Shown here: one piece after another, positions 24,321 to 35,947 of the stretch
Numbering within the stretch: position 1 is the first letter of the stretch
Layout of the letters: the number at the start of each line of letters is the position of its first letter
Assembly (NCBI GenBank): GCA_007115705.1
Contig: QXEO01000549.1
Coordinates: 124,001 to 188,000 of the forward strand
Reading direction: 5' to 3'
DNA length: 64,000 nt
Source: Dactylis glomerata
Lineage: Eukaryota > Streptophyta > Magnoliopsida > Poales > Poaceae
Notes under the pieces: generated by a model
What the model was told of the DNA's origin: nothing
Seen by the model: the letters and a program-made list of their open reading frames with translations, nothing else
The model's database searches: none
Translations under genes and position numbers: made by a program

Positions 24321-27300
24321 ATCTCCCCCATTTTGGTAATTGATGACAATCTCTTTGAGAGGGTTTATATAATGAATTCAAAGAACCAAAATGGTTGTAC
24401 TAACATCAAATACTACAAAAGTATGTGATGTTAGTAAAACCACCATATATAGAGCAAACTCCCCCACAATCTATGCACGTGTGAATGATCTTGATTTCAT
24501 TGCATATATTGCCAACCAAGGTTGTTGGTGGAGTTTCCACTATATACTCAACCATGCAAAGCATGCAAGGCAAATGCTTAAGAACAAACCAAAGCATAAA
24601 AGCCAATTCCCTTTAAACCCTCGAAACTTCTCCCCCATTGGCATCCATTGCCAAAATGGGCGAAAAAAGCTTAGAAGGCCAATATAGTGAGAGTTCCTCC
24701 AAAATGGTGTGCATATCCAAAATAAATGAGTGAAAATACATGCACATATACAAAGGCAAATTTTTGAAGGAAATGAAACTATATTGAGGATCAAAGATTG
24801 CAAAAAAAATAAGATAACACGATGGATAAACTTCAACAAATGAAGAGAGCAATCAAACAATCCAAAGAACAAATTGAATAAGGATATTACGATAAGATCG
24901 AAAAGGTGCTCTAAATAATATGAGGAAGCTCCCCAAGGTGTGTGCACAAAATATTATATTTGAGTTGAAGTATAAGGTGCACACACATGGAATCATCACT
25001 CCCTCAATATTATTCAAAACAAAATGATACCAAGTGAAATTAAATACTATGCTAACCGCAAAATGGTGCTTTAAATGAAATGAGGAAGCTCCCCAAGGTA
25101 CGTGCAAAAATTGGAATGTTTGTATTTAAATACAATTTGCACAACATGGAGTCCTCACTCCCTCAATAACATTTAAAATGCAACCATTTGCAAGAGATCA
25201 TAGAGAAGAAATTAAGCTTACACTTGCATCAAACAAATGGTTGAGCAACAAGCAAGGGACAATATATTAAAAGGCTCAACCAAAGGAATGTGTGATAGGA
25301 ATGACAAAGAATATTATAAGACTAACACAATGATAAGCATAGAGCATCCACATAGTCTTCAATGAATGATATTGCTTAGCATTCCATCTCAACACATAAG
25401 GTTCAAATAAGATATCAAATAATGAGATATCATCTCTCATGTGTATAAGTTTCTAAGTAGACAATATCACAAAGATAATTATCACAAAGAAACATATACA
25501 CACAAAATAGATACTAAGAATAGAACAAGATATTCAAAATGAAGTCATGCAATATACCAATGAGATTTTTGCTTTTAAAGCATGGCCAAAGGCTCAATTT
25601 ATCTTATTGTATATTGATGAACTTCAACCACAAACATGTCAAAGACATCGCAAATATCAACAAGGGAAAGAAGATAGTTGGGATGCTTTGATAAAAACAA
25701 CAAGTATCAAAATGAAGGATACCAAACGGAAGAAATAAATTTGCAATTTCATCAATATTGCACATGTGAGCTTATTGAGGAATTGATATGCAAAAAGATT
25801 GCTAAGTTGACATATATGGGATAGGAGAATCATGACCATGATTTTTAGATGTTCCCAATAATATGTCCTCATCTCAATTTGATCACATTTGCAATAAAGA
25901 GGTTTTATTAGAATACTTGCAAAAAGCACAACATTTGCAAATAAAGAATTTCAATGCTATAAAACAACCTACACAAGGTTGGATACTAGAGAAGTATGCA
26001 TGAAGAAGATACTTGTTACCGAGATATAATGGTAGGATGTAGTAGATAGGAGTTCTTCAATAATCCTAGCTTGCCTCAAATTATCATTTAGTCACCACTT
26101 CATCCTTATTATTGAGACAAGCACCAATATATCTCCATGTACCTAAAACAAAGTTCAAGTACAAGATGGTCCCCAAACTCATTGGGTCCAAAGTAGTTAG
26201 AAACTACAACATATAGGACAAACTCCACATAAATATGTGCATATATATATGAAATTGAATTTCATGCACATCTTAGCCGATTTAGGATTTGATGGAGCTT
26301 CTCCTATATATTTGATCAAAGAAAGCAAAAGCATGCCATACAATATACATTTAGTAAATATGCATGCACAAGACTTTCAAGAGCCAAAGGAGATACAATT
26401 TGGACAAAACACCAAGAAGGACAAGCGAGCACACAAAATTGTGAAGCTACAAAAGGTTGTCCAAATTATATCAAAGAATCAAATCAACACAAGATTGACT
26501 CCAAAGTTCAACTAGTGAACCAAGCAAAAGCCAATGAGCATAAAGCATAACTAAAACACACATGCTCAAAGACATATCTCATTTTAAGACTAAGAAAGAA
26601 ATAATAAGGAATGAGATCACCAACTCCCAAAGAGAGCAAGGTTCAAACAAACAAACCAAACTCTCCACACTTTTTATGATGGCACACTAAGTACCAAACA
26701 GAAAAGATTTGTCTTCCAACAAAGACCAATACCAAATGAAATAAGCAGAAAGAGTGTGTTATAATAAATATATGAGAGCTCCCCCAAGATTAGTGCATTA
26801 TTTATGATTTTGCATTTGAATACAAAATGCACACAAGTGGGATCATCACATCTACCTATATAGAAATAACACAAGATAAGTTCAACGAAATCAAATGGAA
26901 TAACAAAAGTCACGGAAGACAATGGGAGCTAAAACAAATACATTTTTGGCTAGAGATAAGGCAATTAAAAGCAATAGCCAATGTAAAGATGATCAATATA
27001 CATGTGCCACATGATATAGTACCAATTGTCCAAGAACAAGAGGTATTTGGATTTATTTCCCGGTGGTAGTTTACATATAAATCCAAGATCATCTTCACAA
27101 CAAAGAAGCATACGGAGAAGGATAAGAATTAATCACCATGCTAAAGAAGATATTCTTGATAGACTCAAATAGTTAAACAATCATGCAAAGCAATGATTAA
27201 GATAACTTGAAGCTAATGGTTTTCCAACTTTGATGTAGCATTCCACATTTTAGGAAAACCCTATCAATAAAGTATCTCACAAACAAGATCCAAAACATGA

Positions 27301-28015
27301 GCAATAAAACAATTTGGCAAATTGGAACTTGTTTGAGAAAACATGCCACATAGAAGCAAGATAATTTACAATATCAACACTATGTGACACAACCTCAAAT
27401 ATACACATTATATTGGTTTGTAGTATGCACAAAGCATATTACTCCCCCATAATGTGATAAAACATTTATTTTTTACAAGAGGCAAATAAAATCCAACAAG
27501 ATGATTAATGGACATTATAGAATTTGAATTTCTCATGAGAATGACATACCACATAGAAACTAGATAATATTTAAATATCAACACTAAGTGGTATTCCTCA
27601 TGTACACACATTTTTAGGATTGTGAGGTGCAAAGCATATCACTCTCCCAAAATGGGATGGTCCAATAATCTCTCACAAGAGCCAAGTAAGATAAAACAAG
27701 ATGCAAAAGGCTCAACAAGAACAACCGTACATGGTGTGCAAACCAACATGCACATACTTGATTACTCAAAATGAAGCAAGTAGGAAGCACAACATATACA
27801 AACACATGCAAGATACAAAACCCAACACATTCAAAGGGGCGAGTAACTTTCAAGGTAGATAAGTTGAATACATGTTACCGCAAGGAGGAACATTGAATAT
27901 ATGATAGAAATAAGATAATCCAAATGACTTGACTTGAGAAAATATAATTGATGAAGATCCCTTAATTCTTCATGATATAGCCAAGTCTCCAATGCCCTCC
28001 ACCAACACCTATTGA
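24321..28015 (-). other. Copia non-coding 3' region with diverged hairpin-like units
   Basis: AT-rich DNA where pol should be, with no ORF of recognisable family. Related units recur at about 24690, 24905-25020, 25065-25180, 26760-26850 and 27410-27660. Each has GAGGAAGCTCCCCAAGGT or a variant, then GTGCA, then a reversed TTGCAC/GTGCAC part, then TGG-A-TCxTCACTCCCTC. Each could fold on itself. Confidence 0.6.
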
Positions 28016-28920
28016 TCAAGTAATGGCTTGTTGGTCCCCAACCAAGTTGGGTCCTAAGAAGTTAGAAACAATAGGTTTGGCAACCCAAATGGTTCTTTTC
28101 TTGACACCACTTTGAGCACCAACAAATTTGGCAAACACATTGCCAACCTTATCCTTGCAAAGTGAATAAGCATCTTCAATTATGATAGGGTTGGATGAGT
28201 TACCACTAGTGCATGAAGAAGATAGGTGACCCTTCTCATGGCATATGTAGCAAGTTCTTTTCTTCACCTTCTTCTCACTTGATTTCTCCACAAGGGGAGC
28301 ATTAGCTTGATTTTTCTTGGGAAGTGACCTTTCTTCAACTTGAGGTTGAGCAAGGGCTTGAACTTGAGGCCGCTTCCCTTGTTGCTTCTCACTAAGTGCC
28401 TTTTTCTTCAAAGGGCGAGATCTAACATGGTGCCCTTCAATTTTGCACTTGAAGCAAACAATCTTGGCCAAATTCTTGACTTGTTCTTGGCCCTTCTTCT
28501 TCTTGTATATTTTGGACTTCTTCTTGTTGTTAGAGATAAATCCAAGTCCACTCTTGTCATTGGGGGATTGTTGCACACTCAAGATCTTGTTGAGTGTGGA
28601 CTTTCCTTCATGACGTTTTTCCAAGTCTTTCTTCAATGAAGTAACTTGGGCCTTGAGCTCTTTGATTTCCTCTACATGGTTAGTGACAACACAAGTACTA
28701 GTGGAAGTAGAGGCTACATTGTTAGAGCAACAAGGCAAGGAGGGTAATTCATCACTAGATGTAGAAATAGTATGAGTGGATGAATTACTAGTACTAGCAC
28801 ATGGCAATATTGCATTTTGGGAAATAGTGCTAGTGCCCACATGAGGCTCACAAGATGTTACCTTTATAGATATAGCCTCATGAGCTAACTTTAGGCGAGC
28901 ATGTGACACTAGAAGATCCT
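28016..28920 (-). CDS. Copia gag, C-terminal part (split gene)
   Basis: The C-terminal half of the gag protein, which coats the retrotransposon RNA in cytoplasmic particles. Two zinc-knuckle regions are visible: CFKCKIEGHHVRSRP, in which the last cysteine is replaced by arginine, and CYICHEKGHLSSSC, a complete CX2CX4HX4C knuckle. The tail SNFLGPNLVG is typical of SIRE-type gag ends. The reading frame is cut at 28921 by the Tat LTR and continues in the same frame at 36857, so this is an insertion without other damage at the junction. Confidence 0.85.
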
Positions 28921-29829
28921 TGTCGGTGTTCTGGATACCGGGGTATCCCGGTCCACCTGCTCCTGGGCCCCGTCATCGGCCCATCTTCAGCCCAGGAGAT
29001 AATCAACGGTACAAGTCACGGAGAAGACCCTCACGAGGAGGCGCCTCGTGAGGAGAACGACGACGGAAACTGCTAAGGACCAGAAGACCTCCTCACGAGC
29101 CCCTGCTGGTGAGGAGAGAAGGTACGCCCACGCCAGCTCAGCACGTTTTCGTGCGGAGCAAGAAGCTAACGGGCAGAAGACCGCGTACCGCCCACGCTAC
29201 CCCCGACAGGGAGGAGACCAACTTTCGCTGTGCCTGCCCAAAGCGGCACAGTGGTTGTTGGCCACCCCCCTAAATATAGCGTGGACGGTGCAGGGCGCCA
29301 GAGGAAGACGTCAGCTTCCTCCACCCACTCCTGTGGACCGACGCCACTACCCTGCGAAGACCGAGTCTACAGAAGAGTGTAATCTACAGCTGTCCTCCCT
29401 CCTTGGCCGTGTGTGGCAACCCCTTCCCCAAGAAGATAAGGGGAAGGAGGACCTTGGCGCTATAAAAGGAGGGGGAAGCCCTCCCTTAGAGGGGATCGGA
29501 TCTTCATCTTCTTCAAGCGGCTAGTTGGGCACGCAGGTTCTTCAACCTCTGGCCAGCTAGAGCTTTGTAACCAAGGCCTTGTACTCCTCGCGAGGTGTCG
29601 CGTTGCAATACAAGAAGGCAGGAAGTAGGGGTTTTACCTCACCACGAGGGCCCTGAACCTGGGTAAAGCTCGGTCTCCCTCTCTGCAGTGCGTTGCGCGT
29701 TCGACAATCGAGGCTTCCGTCACCGTGTTTCGTTGCGATCCGAGATCTCACACGTTCAGCCCCCTGCGTTCGAATCTTTGGGTCCGTCGCGTGGTACCCC
29801 GTGTTCTTGTGACACGAAATCCATCGACA
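28921..29829 (+). repeat. Tat 5' LTR
   Basis: 909 bp. A TATA box, TATAAAA, lies at 29461-29467, so transcription would start near 29495. By eye it differs from the 3' LTR at nine positions (about 1%), mostly transitions. Confidence 0.95.
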
Positions 29830-29883
29830 TTTGGCGCGCCAGGTAGGGGGCTGTGGTGTTTTTTCTTCTAGATCTGCTTCGAC

Positions 29884-32800
29884 ATGGCCGACGCCAACGC
29901 AAGGCTCGAGCGTCTTCGCCGTCGCAACGCTGTTCGGGGGTAAAGCAAGCCAATCTTCCGTCGTCATGAAGCTTCGGCCGAGGAGGAAGAGGAAGAAGAT
30001 CTGGAGTCCTCCTATCTCCCGACCGGGCGTACAGAGCCTTCGCTCTCCTTCACTGCCACCGCCACTTCTCGCGCTCGTTCTGGGAGTCAGCTGTCTCCTG
30101 CGCAGGCTCTCGCCATGGCGCAGGAGCTGCTGCGCTATCAACCCACCGACGACGGGCGTGAGGGGTGGCGCGCTCGAATCGCCGAGCTCGTCGCCATCGC
30201 CAACGAAGACCCGGCCCTGGGAGGAGCCCAGGGCGCGGGGAACCCAGATCCGGCGGCGGGGCATCGCGCCCCGGGTGCCGGAGATGGGGTAGCCAACAAG
30301 GCCAAGAAGGTGGTTTCCCGCGCCGCATCTTCGCCGCGTGGGGAGCCCAGCTGCCAAATCGTCCAACGCGCTCCGGAAGACGCACGCGTCTCCCTCGAGC
30401 GCCGCCGCGAAAATCATGACCGCGCCATCGATGACATCGGCGAAGCTGGCAAGAACGTCAGGACCCCCGGCGTCCCAATCTACAACCCCGGGTGTCTCGC
30501 CCTCACTCGCCAGCAGCGCTACGTCATCTGGCCTGACAAGTTCAAGCCGGACATCAGCGCGCGTTATGACGGGACCACAAATCCTGTCGAATTCCTCCAA
30601 CTCTACGTCGTTGCCGTCCAGGCTGCGCGTGGAGATTAGCGCGCCATGGCCAACTGGTTCCCCATGGCCCTCAAGGACGCTCCGCGAACTTGGCTCATGA
30701 ATCTTCCTCACGAATCCGTGACTTCGTGGAAGGATTTGTGTCGTCAGTTCGTTGCCAACTTCATGCCCACGTACGAGCGCCCCGCTACCAAGAACGATCT
30801 TAAGGCGGTGCGTCAGTACAAGGGTGAAACGCTTCGTCAGTACATCCAGCGCTTCAGTCAGATGAGGAACAAGATCCCCAGGATCTCCAACGAGGAGGTC
30901 ATCTCCGCGTTCTCCACGGGCGTCTCCGACGTCAAGATGCGGGAGAAACTGTCTGTGAATGATGAACTGACTTCCGTCGTCAGGCTCTTCGAGATCGCCG
31001 ACCGCTGCGCCAAGGCTGAGGAGGGGAGGCTCTTCGTGCACAATCTGCCGGAGGCGCCTCCCCCAAAGCCGAAGTCCAAGGACCCCAAGCGAAAGGAGGC
31101 TGCTGCCCTCGCGGCGGAGCCAGATCACAAGCAACGCCGCGGGGACCGCTCCGACCGCGATAAAGGTCGACGTCGCCGCTACTGCATTATCCACAAGAAG
31201 TACACCCACAATACCGAGGATTGTTGGATTGTCCGGAAGTTTCATGAGGAAAACGGTGTCGCCAAGCGTCGCGGGGGCGGCCGCAGCAACGGCAAGAGTG
31301 GATCCCGGGGCGATCGCCGCGACGACGACCGCGAGGAAGGTCGCCGCCGTGGGGGTCTGTCTCGAGACGATCCCGAGCCGCTGCCGCTGCCCCCACCAGC
31401 AAACGATCGTCGGGAGGAGGACCAGGGGGGCTATCAAGAGCCGCGAGACTTCGCCGCTTGCCTCCTGGGTGGAGCTCAGGCTCCTCTGTCAAATCGACAC
31501 TTCAAGCAGCTGTCGCGAGAAATCGCGGCGGCACAGCCCAGCGTCGGCAATCGTCTAATGAAGTGGTCGACGTGCAAGATTGGCTTCGACGAGGAGGATC
31601 ATCCGGCTTCCACAAGGGGTGTGGGCACACTCCCCCTCTTGTGCACGCCAACCATCAACAACGTCGCCGTCAATCGCACTCTCATCGACGGGGGGGCGGG
31701 CCTCAACATCATCTCGGTCGAGATCTTCGAGAAGATGCAGGTGCCGTACCCCCGGCTCATGCCGACTCGGCCGTTCTTCGGGGTAACCGAGGGACCTACA
31801 ACGCCAATTGGGCAGGTAAGCCTGCCCGTCACCTTCGGCACCCGGGACAACTACAGGACGGAAAGCCTCGACTTCGACGGCGCCTTCAACCTCCCCGGCG
31901 CGGGAGTAGGTGCTGTCCTAACCTCTCCCTCTGGAGACAAGCTCTTCTACGCTGTGCAGCTCTGCTTTGGGCCTGAGCACAAGGTCTCCAACAACATCGC
32001 GGAGTACGAAGGACTACTTGCGGGCCTAAGGGCAGCAAACGCTTTGGGCATCAAGCGCCTCATCGTCAAGGGAGATTCACAGCTGGTTGTGAACTTCTCG
32101 AACAAGAGCTACACTCCAAAGGATGAGCACATGGCGGCTTATCTCGAGGAGCATCGGAAGATGGAAAAACGCTTCCAAGGCTTGGAGCTGAAGCACATCC
32201 CGAGAGGAGAAAATGTGGAAGCCGACGAGATCGCCAAGCGCGCCTCTCATCGCCTGGCGCAGCCTGCCGGCGTCTTTGAGGAGCGTCTCTTCAAACCGTC
32301 CGCTTCCCCCTCGACATCCGAATCATCTCCTCCTTCTGCTTTGCCGCCACCGCCGGGGCAGGGGGCTCCGGACTGCGGGCCTCCTTCGGGTGACCGCGTC
32401 CTTCTGGCATTAGCACGGCAGGAGGGAGTGGATTGGATCATCGAGCTCAAGGCCTACCTCACCAGCAGCAGGCTTCCCGAGGATGAAGAGGAGGCCGAGA
32501 GGATCATGCGGCAAGCTTCGGGGTACTGCGTCAAGGACGGTGATTGGTACCGGCGTCGCCCGAACGGCGTCGCTCTGAAGTGCATATCTACTCACCAAGG
32601 CCAAGAGCTTCTCAGGGACATCCACGCCGGCGAGTGTGTTCATCATGCTTCTGCCGCAACTCTAGCCGCGAAGGCATACCGAAGCGGGTTCTACTGGCCT
32701 TCGGCGCTCGGAGACGCGGCGGAGATGGTCAAGAGGTGCGAGGCGTGCCAATTCCACGCCAAGCAGATTCATCAGCCGGCGCAAGAGCTGCAAACCATCC

Positions 32801-33672
32801 CACTCACTTGGCCCTTTGCAGTCTGGGGGCTGGACATCCTTGGTCCGTTTCCCAGAGCGCAAGGGGGCTACCGCTACCTCTACGTCGCTATCGACAAGTT
32901 CACCAAGTGGGTGGAGGTGGAGCCGGTGTGCACCATTCCGGCCAAATCCGCAGTCAAGTTCATCCGTGGGCTGGTCTGTCGCTTTGGTGTGCCTAACCGC
33001 ATCATCACCGACAACGGCAGCCAGTTCACCAGCGGACTGCTCCGGGAATACTGCGCATCGACCGGCGTCAAGATCTGTTTCGCCTCCGTCGCCCACCCCA
33101 GGAGCAATGGTCAAGCCGAGCGCGCCAACGCTGAAGTGCTCAAAGGGCTCAAGACAAAAAGCTTCAACGCCAAGCTCGAAGCCTGCGGCAAAAAATGGTT
33201 GGACAACCTCCAATCCATCTTGTGGTCCATCAGGACTACCGCCACCAAACCCACTGGAGAGACCCCTTTCTTCTTGGTCTATGGGGTGGAGGCTGTTCTT
33301 CCCACCGACGTCAAGTTTGGGTCGCCAAGGGTGCTCGCCTTCGACGAAACTCGCCAAGAGGACCTCATCAAGGATCGCCTCCTCCTGCTCGAAGAAGCTC
33401 GGTGCCAAGCCGCGTTACGCGCCGCGAGGTACCAGCAAGGACTACGCCGCTACCATAGCCGCCATGTCCGAGCAAGAACTCTGGAGGTCGGCGACCTGGT
33501 GCTAAGGAGAATACTCTCTCGTGAGGGCCTGCACAAGCTGTCTCCAATGTGGGAAGGACCCTTCAAGGTGACGCAGATCGCCAGGCCTGGCTCGGCGCGG
33601 CTGGAAACCGCAGAAGGCGTGCCTGTGGGGAACCCGTGGAACATAGCTCATCTGCGAAAGTTCTACCCTTAG
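29884..33672 (+). pseudogene. Tat gag-protease-aRNH-integrase polyprotein, two nonsense codons, no RT
   Basis: One frame runs from ATG 29884 to the stop at 33672, interrupted by TAA at 29941-29943 and TAG at 30637-30639. Domains in order: gag (MALKDAPRTWLMNL, SWKDLCRQFVANF), a CX2HX4HX4C knuckle (CIIHKKYTHNTEDC), aspartic protease (LIDGGAGLNIIS), then directly an archaeal-type RNase H (DGAFNLPG, NNIAEYEGLLAG, VKGDSQLVVN, VEADEIAKRAS) as typical of Tat, then integrase (CEACQFHAKQ zinc site; WGLDILGPF, IITDNGSQF, GQAERANAEV for the DDE triad). Reverse transcriptase and its own RNase H are absent: the frame passes from the protease end (about 31865) to the aRNH start (about 31880) without a break. 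The copy cannot make its own cDNA and also lacks intact gag. Confidence 0.9.
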
Positions 33673-34807
33673 GTTCCTCATGAGGAGAAAAAGACCGTTT
33701 TCACAGCACTTGTATCAGCTCAATCTGCTCTTAAGCACTGATACTAAGTTATCGCGCAATGTAGCGCCTCTGCTTCGGCATGACATCAAAATGGCATGAA
33801 GTCCATTTATTTTCTGTTGTACTCCACGCGGAAGGGGGCTAGGCACGGTGTCTATGCTGGGGCCTTCGCCCGGAAAACAGCAAGCCCAAAAAACCCGAAG
33901 GGAGCGAGCTCTGGTCGGGGGCGACGGCCCCGTTAACGATCACCTCTGGATGCCCATGGTGCTTAGTTCCTCGCGAAGTACGCCAGAAAATAAAAAATCT
34001 TCGAGGAAAAGTCCAAGGTGTGCCCGAGGCACCCGTTAAGGACCTACCCCTCGTGAGCAACCCTCACGAGGGAGCAAGGACGCGTCGATGCATTAGCATC
34101 CGCAGGAAGATTCCCTCTACCGAGGAAGGCCTAACGTGGCAGGATCATTGAACACCAAGGCCGCTCCGATCATCTTGCGAAGGAGACGCAGATCCGGAGG
34201 TCCGCGCCAGGCCCTTCACCTCATGAGCAATCCTTGTGAGGTGTCGACGGTCTCTGGGCTCTCTTAAGCGTCGACGTTTTCACGTCCGTGAGGGTCCAGC
34301 TTCCCTCAACGATGAGGAAGGCCCCGTGAATCGCCACGCGCGGCAATTTGCTCTTAGCTGCTGGCACAGATAGTGCCGCGCTCCTCCACGACGGAGAAGG
34401 TCCCTGTGCCGGTCACAGGGGCATCTTATTCGCCTTCTTTTTTCGTTTGTTTTATCGATTTGTTTTTCCATTTTCGGGGATTTGGGGTTTTTTCTTTTCC
34501 AACTCTTTCTTCAACTTCTTGTCTCAGGAATCGTCCAATGTGCCGTCGACGCCGACCCCGTCTCGAGCTCTGAGGCAAAGGGAGGCTTCCCGTCAATGCC
34601 AACAGCTCACTAGGGCTCTCGAGCGAGCAAACGACCAGGACGATGAAGAGCGACAAGGCGATCGACAAGCGGATTTCATTAAAAATCCCCCATTGGGGGA
34701 AGGAGCAAAGCACGACGGGGCATACCCCGCCGGCAAGGACTACAAGGCAAAAGAGGGGAGGAGACTAGCTCCCCTCCCCAGAAGACTATCGCACCAGGAC
34801 CTCCTCT
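33673..34807. other. Tat non-coding region after integrase
   Basis: Between the polyprotein stop and the end of the antisense gene. It contains repeated CCTCRTGAG(C/G)A motifs and a T-rich stretch at 34430-34520. No protein-coding frame of recognisable family. Confidence 0.5.
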
Positions 34808-35572
34808 TCACTGCTCCGCGAGCTGGGGGTAGATGCGGCGGACGCCGTCGGCGGTGAAGATCCGCACCGTAGCCTCCAGGGTCCCCAGCTTGAAGCGGAA
34901 GACGAGGCGGTCGCCGACGTGGAGGCGACAGCCGAGGGCGAAGGGCCTCCAGCGGCCGGAGAGGACGACGTTGCCGTTCGCCCCGAAGAGGATGTCCACA
35001 GGCCAGAAGAGATCTGGCCTGCTTTGCTCGCCCAGGGCGATCTCCCCGGCGGCCGGGCCGTGGGCGTGAACCGCCCTCCGGATGGCGTCGGGCAGCCGGA
35101 GGGAGTTGAAGCCCGGGGCGTCGACGACGACGAGGAGCTCCAGGAAGCGGGACCCCGGGGCGATGAGGGGTCCCAAAAGCGCCGCCGCCAGGTGGCGCGG
35201 AGTGGCAACCACTCCATTCACCGGCGGGGCCGGAGGATCTGCAGCAGCGGGAGGAGGGCCCAGGGCGGCCTCCACCTCCCGGAGAGCCCGATCGACGCTC
35301 CCCGAGGCGCGGGGAGCAGGCGCCGCCGCCAGCGGCGACGGCGAGTTCAGGGCGCCGCCACACGCGGGGCCCCTGAGGGCCAGAGCGCCGGAGGTCCCCG
35401 AGGCGGCGCGAATCGCCTCGCCCTGCCTCGGCGCGCTGATGCGGAGGGGACCCCCGGCGCCGGGCGTCCACTGGGCTGGGATTTTCGCCCTGCTCCCACT
35501 GCCCGGGGGGCGCCCACGGCGCTTCGCCCCAGAGCTTGGACCGGCGGCGGCGGCGGAGTTGGAGGGGTCCAT
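34808..35572 (-). CDS. Antisense AT-hook / B3-like DNA-binding protein inside the Tat element
   Basis: A complete 254-codon ORF from ATG (35570-35572) to TGA (34808-34810), antisense to the element. Residues 17-28 (KRRGRPPGSGSR) contain an AT-hook core, which binds the minor groove of AT-rich DNA. Residues about 143-244 follow the plant B3 fold: FLELLVVVDAPGFNSLRLPD at the start, then a GEIAL strand, FWPVDI in the W-x-V position, and GRWRPFALGCRLHVGDRLVF matching the GW-x-x-F...L-x-x-GD-x-x-VF signature, ending VRIFTADG. The middle is alanine/proline-rich and probably disordered. A minus-strand TTAAATA at 35645-35651, 73 bases before the ATG, could be its TATA box. The B3 call is by pattern only; a structural or profile search could refute it. 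No host paralogue is in this window. Confidence 0.6.
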   Translation of the reverse strand: MDPSNSAAAAGPSSGAKRRGRPPGSGSRAKIPAQWTPGAGGPLRISAPRQGEAIRAASGTSGALALRGPACGGALNSPSPLAAAPAPRASGSVDRALREVEAALGPPPAAADPPAPPVNGVVATPRHLAAALLGPLIAPGSRFLELLVVVDAPGFNSLRLPDAIRRAVHAHGPAAGEIALGEQSRPDLFWPVDILFGANGNVVLSGRWRPFALGCRLHVGDRLVFRFKLGTLEATVRIFTADGVRRIYPQLAEQ

Positions 35573-35644
35573 GCTCTCAGGGGAGAAGAAGCAGAAGTGG
35601 CACTGGAGGAAGGAGGTGAAGTGCCGAAGGTCTCGAGGAGGACC

Positions 35645-35651
35645 TATTTAA
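35645..35651 (-). promoter_or_regulatory. Candidate TATA box of the antisense gene
   Basis: TTAAATA on the minus strand between CCCC and GGTCC, about 73 bases before the antisense ATG. A 30-base offset places transcription initiation near 35615, leaving a short leader rich in CTTC. Confidence 0.45.
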
Positions 35652-35947
35652 GGGGAGCGTCCAGCGTCGATGCGTCAAATCCCAGCGCGGGAATCGAAGC
35701 GTTGGCGCAGCGCTCTGCAGTCAAGCGACGCATCATTATGATGGTTGACGCCTCGGAGACTGTAGCGTCGCCGCCGTTTCGTCTCACCAGCTGTGGCCAT
35801 GACACATGTCCGCAGTCTCTGCCTCTTCACATGGTCCTCTGACCGTGCAGTTGACGCGTGCCGTTGGAGGGCCCAGCAGCTTCGGGGGCCCCCGACCCTT
35901 CGCTTCCTCAAGAGGGTGCGTTCTTGGGCCGGGCTCCCGGGGGCTAC

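Noticed and set aside
29557..31437. 626-codon minus-strand ORF opposite Tat gag
   Set aside because: Shadow of the GC-rich sense frame, no recognised domain, and no ATG or promoter evidence; the sense frame has gag, protease and zinc-knuckle motifs.
32662..33408. 248-codon minus-strand ORF opposite integrase
   Set aside because: Shadow frame of the integrase domain with no domain signature of its own.
34919..35842. 307-codon plus-strand ORF overlapping the antisense B3-like ORF
   Set aside because: Low-complexity R/G/A-rich sequence without domain pattern; the opposite strand has ATG, stop, TATA-like box and a plausible fold.
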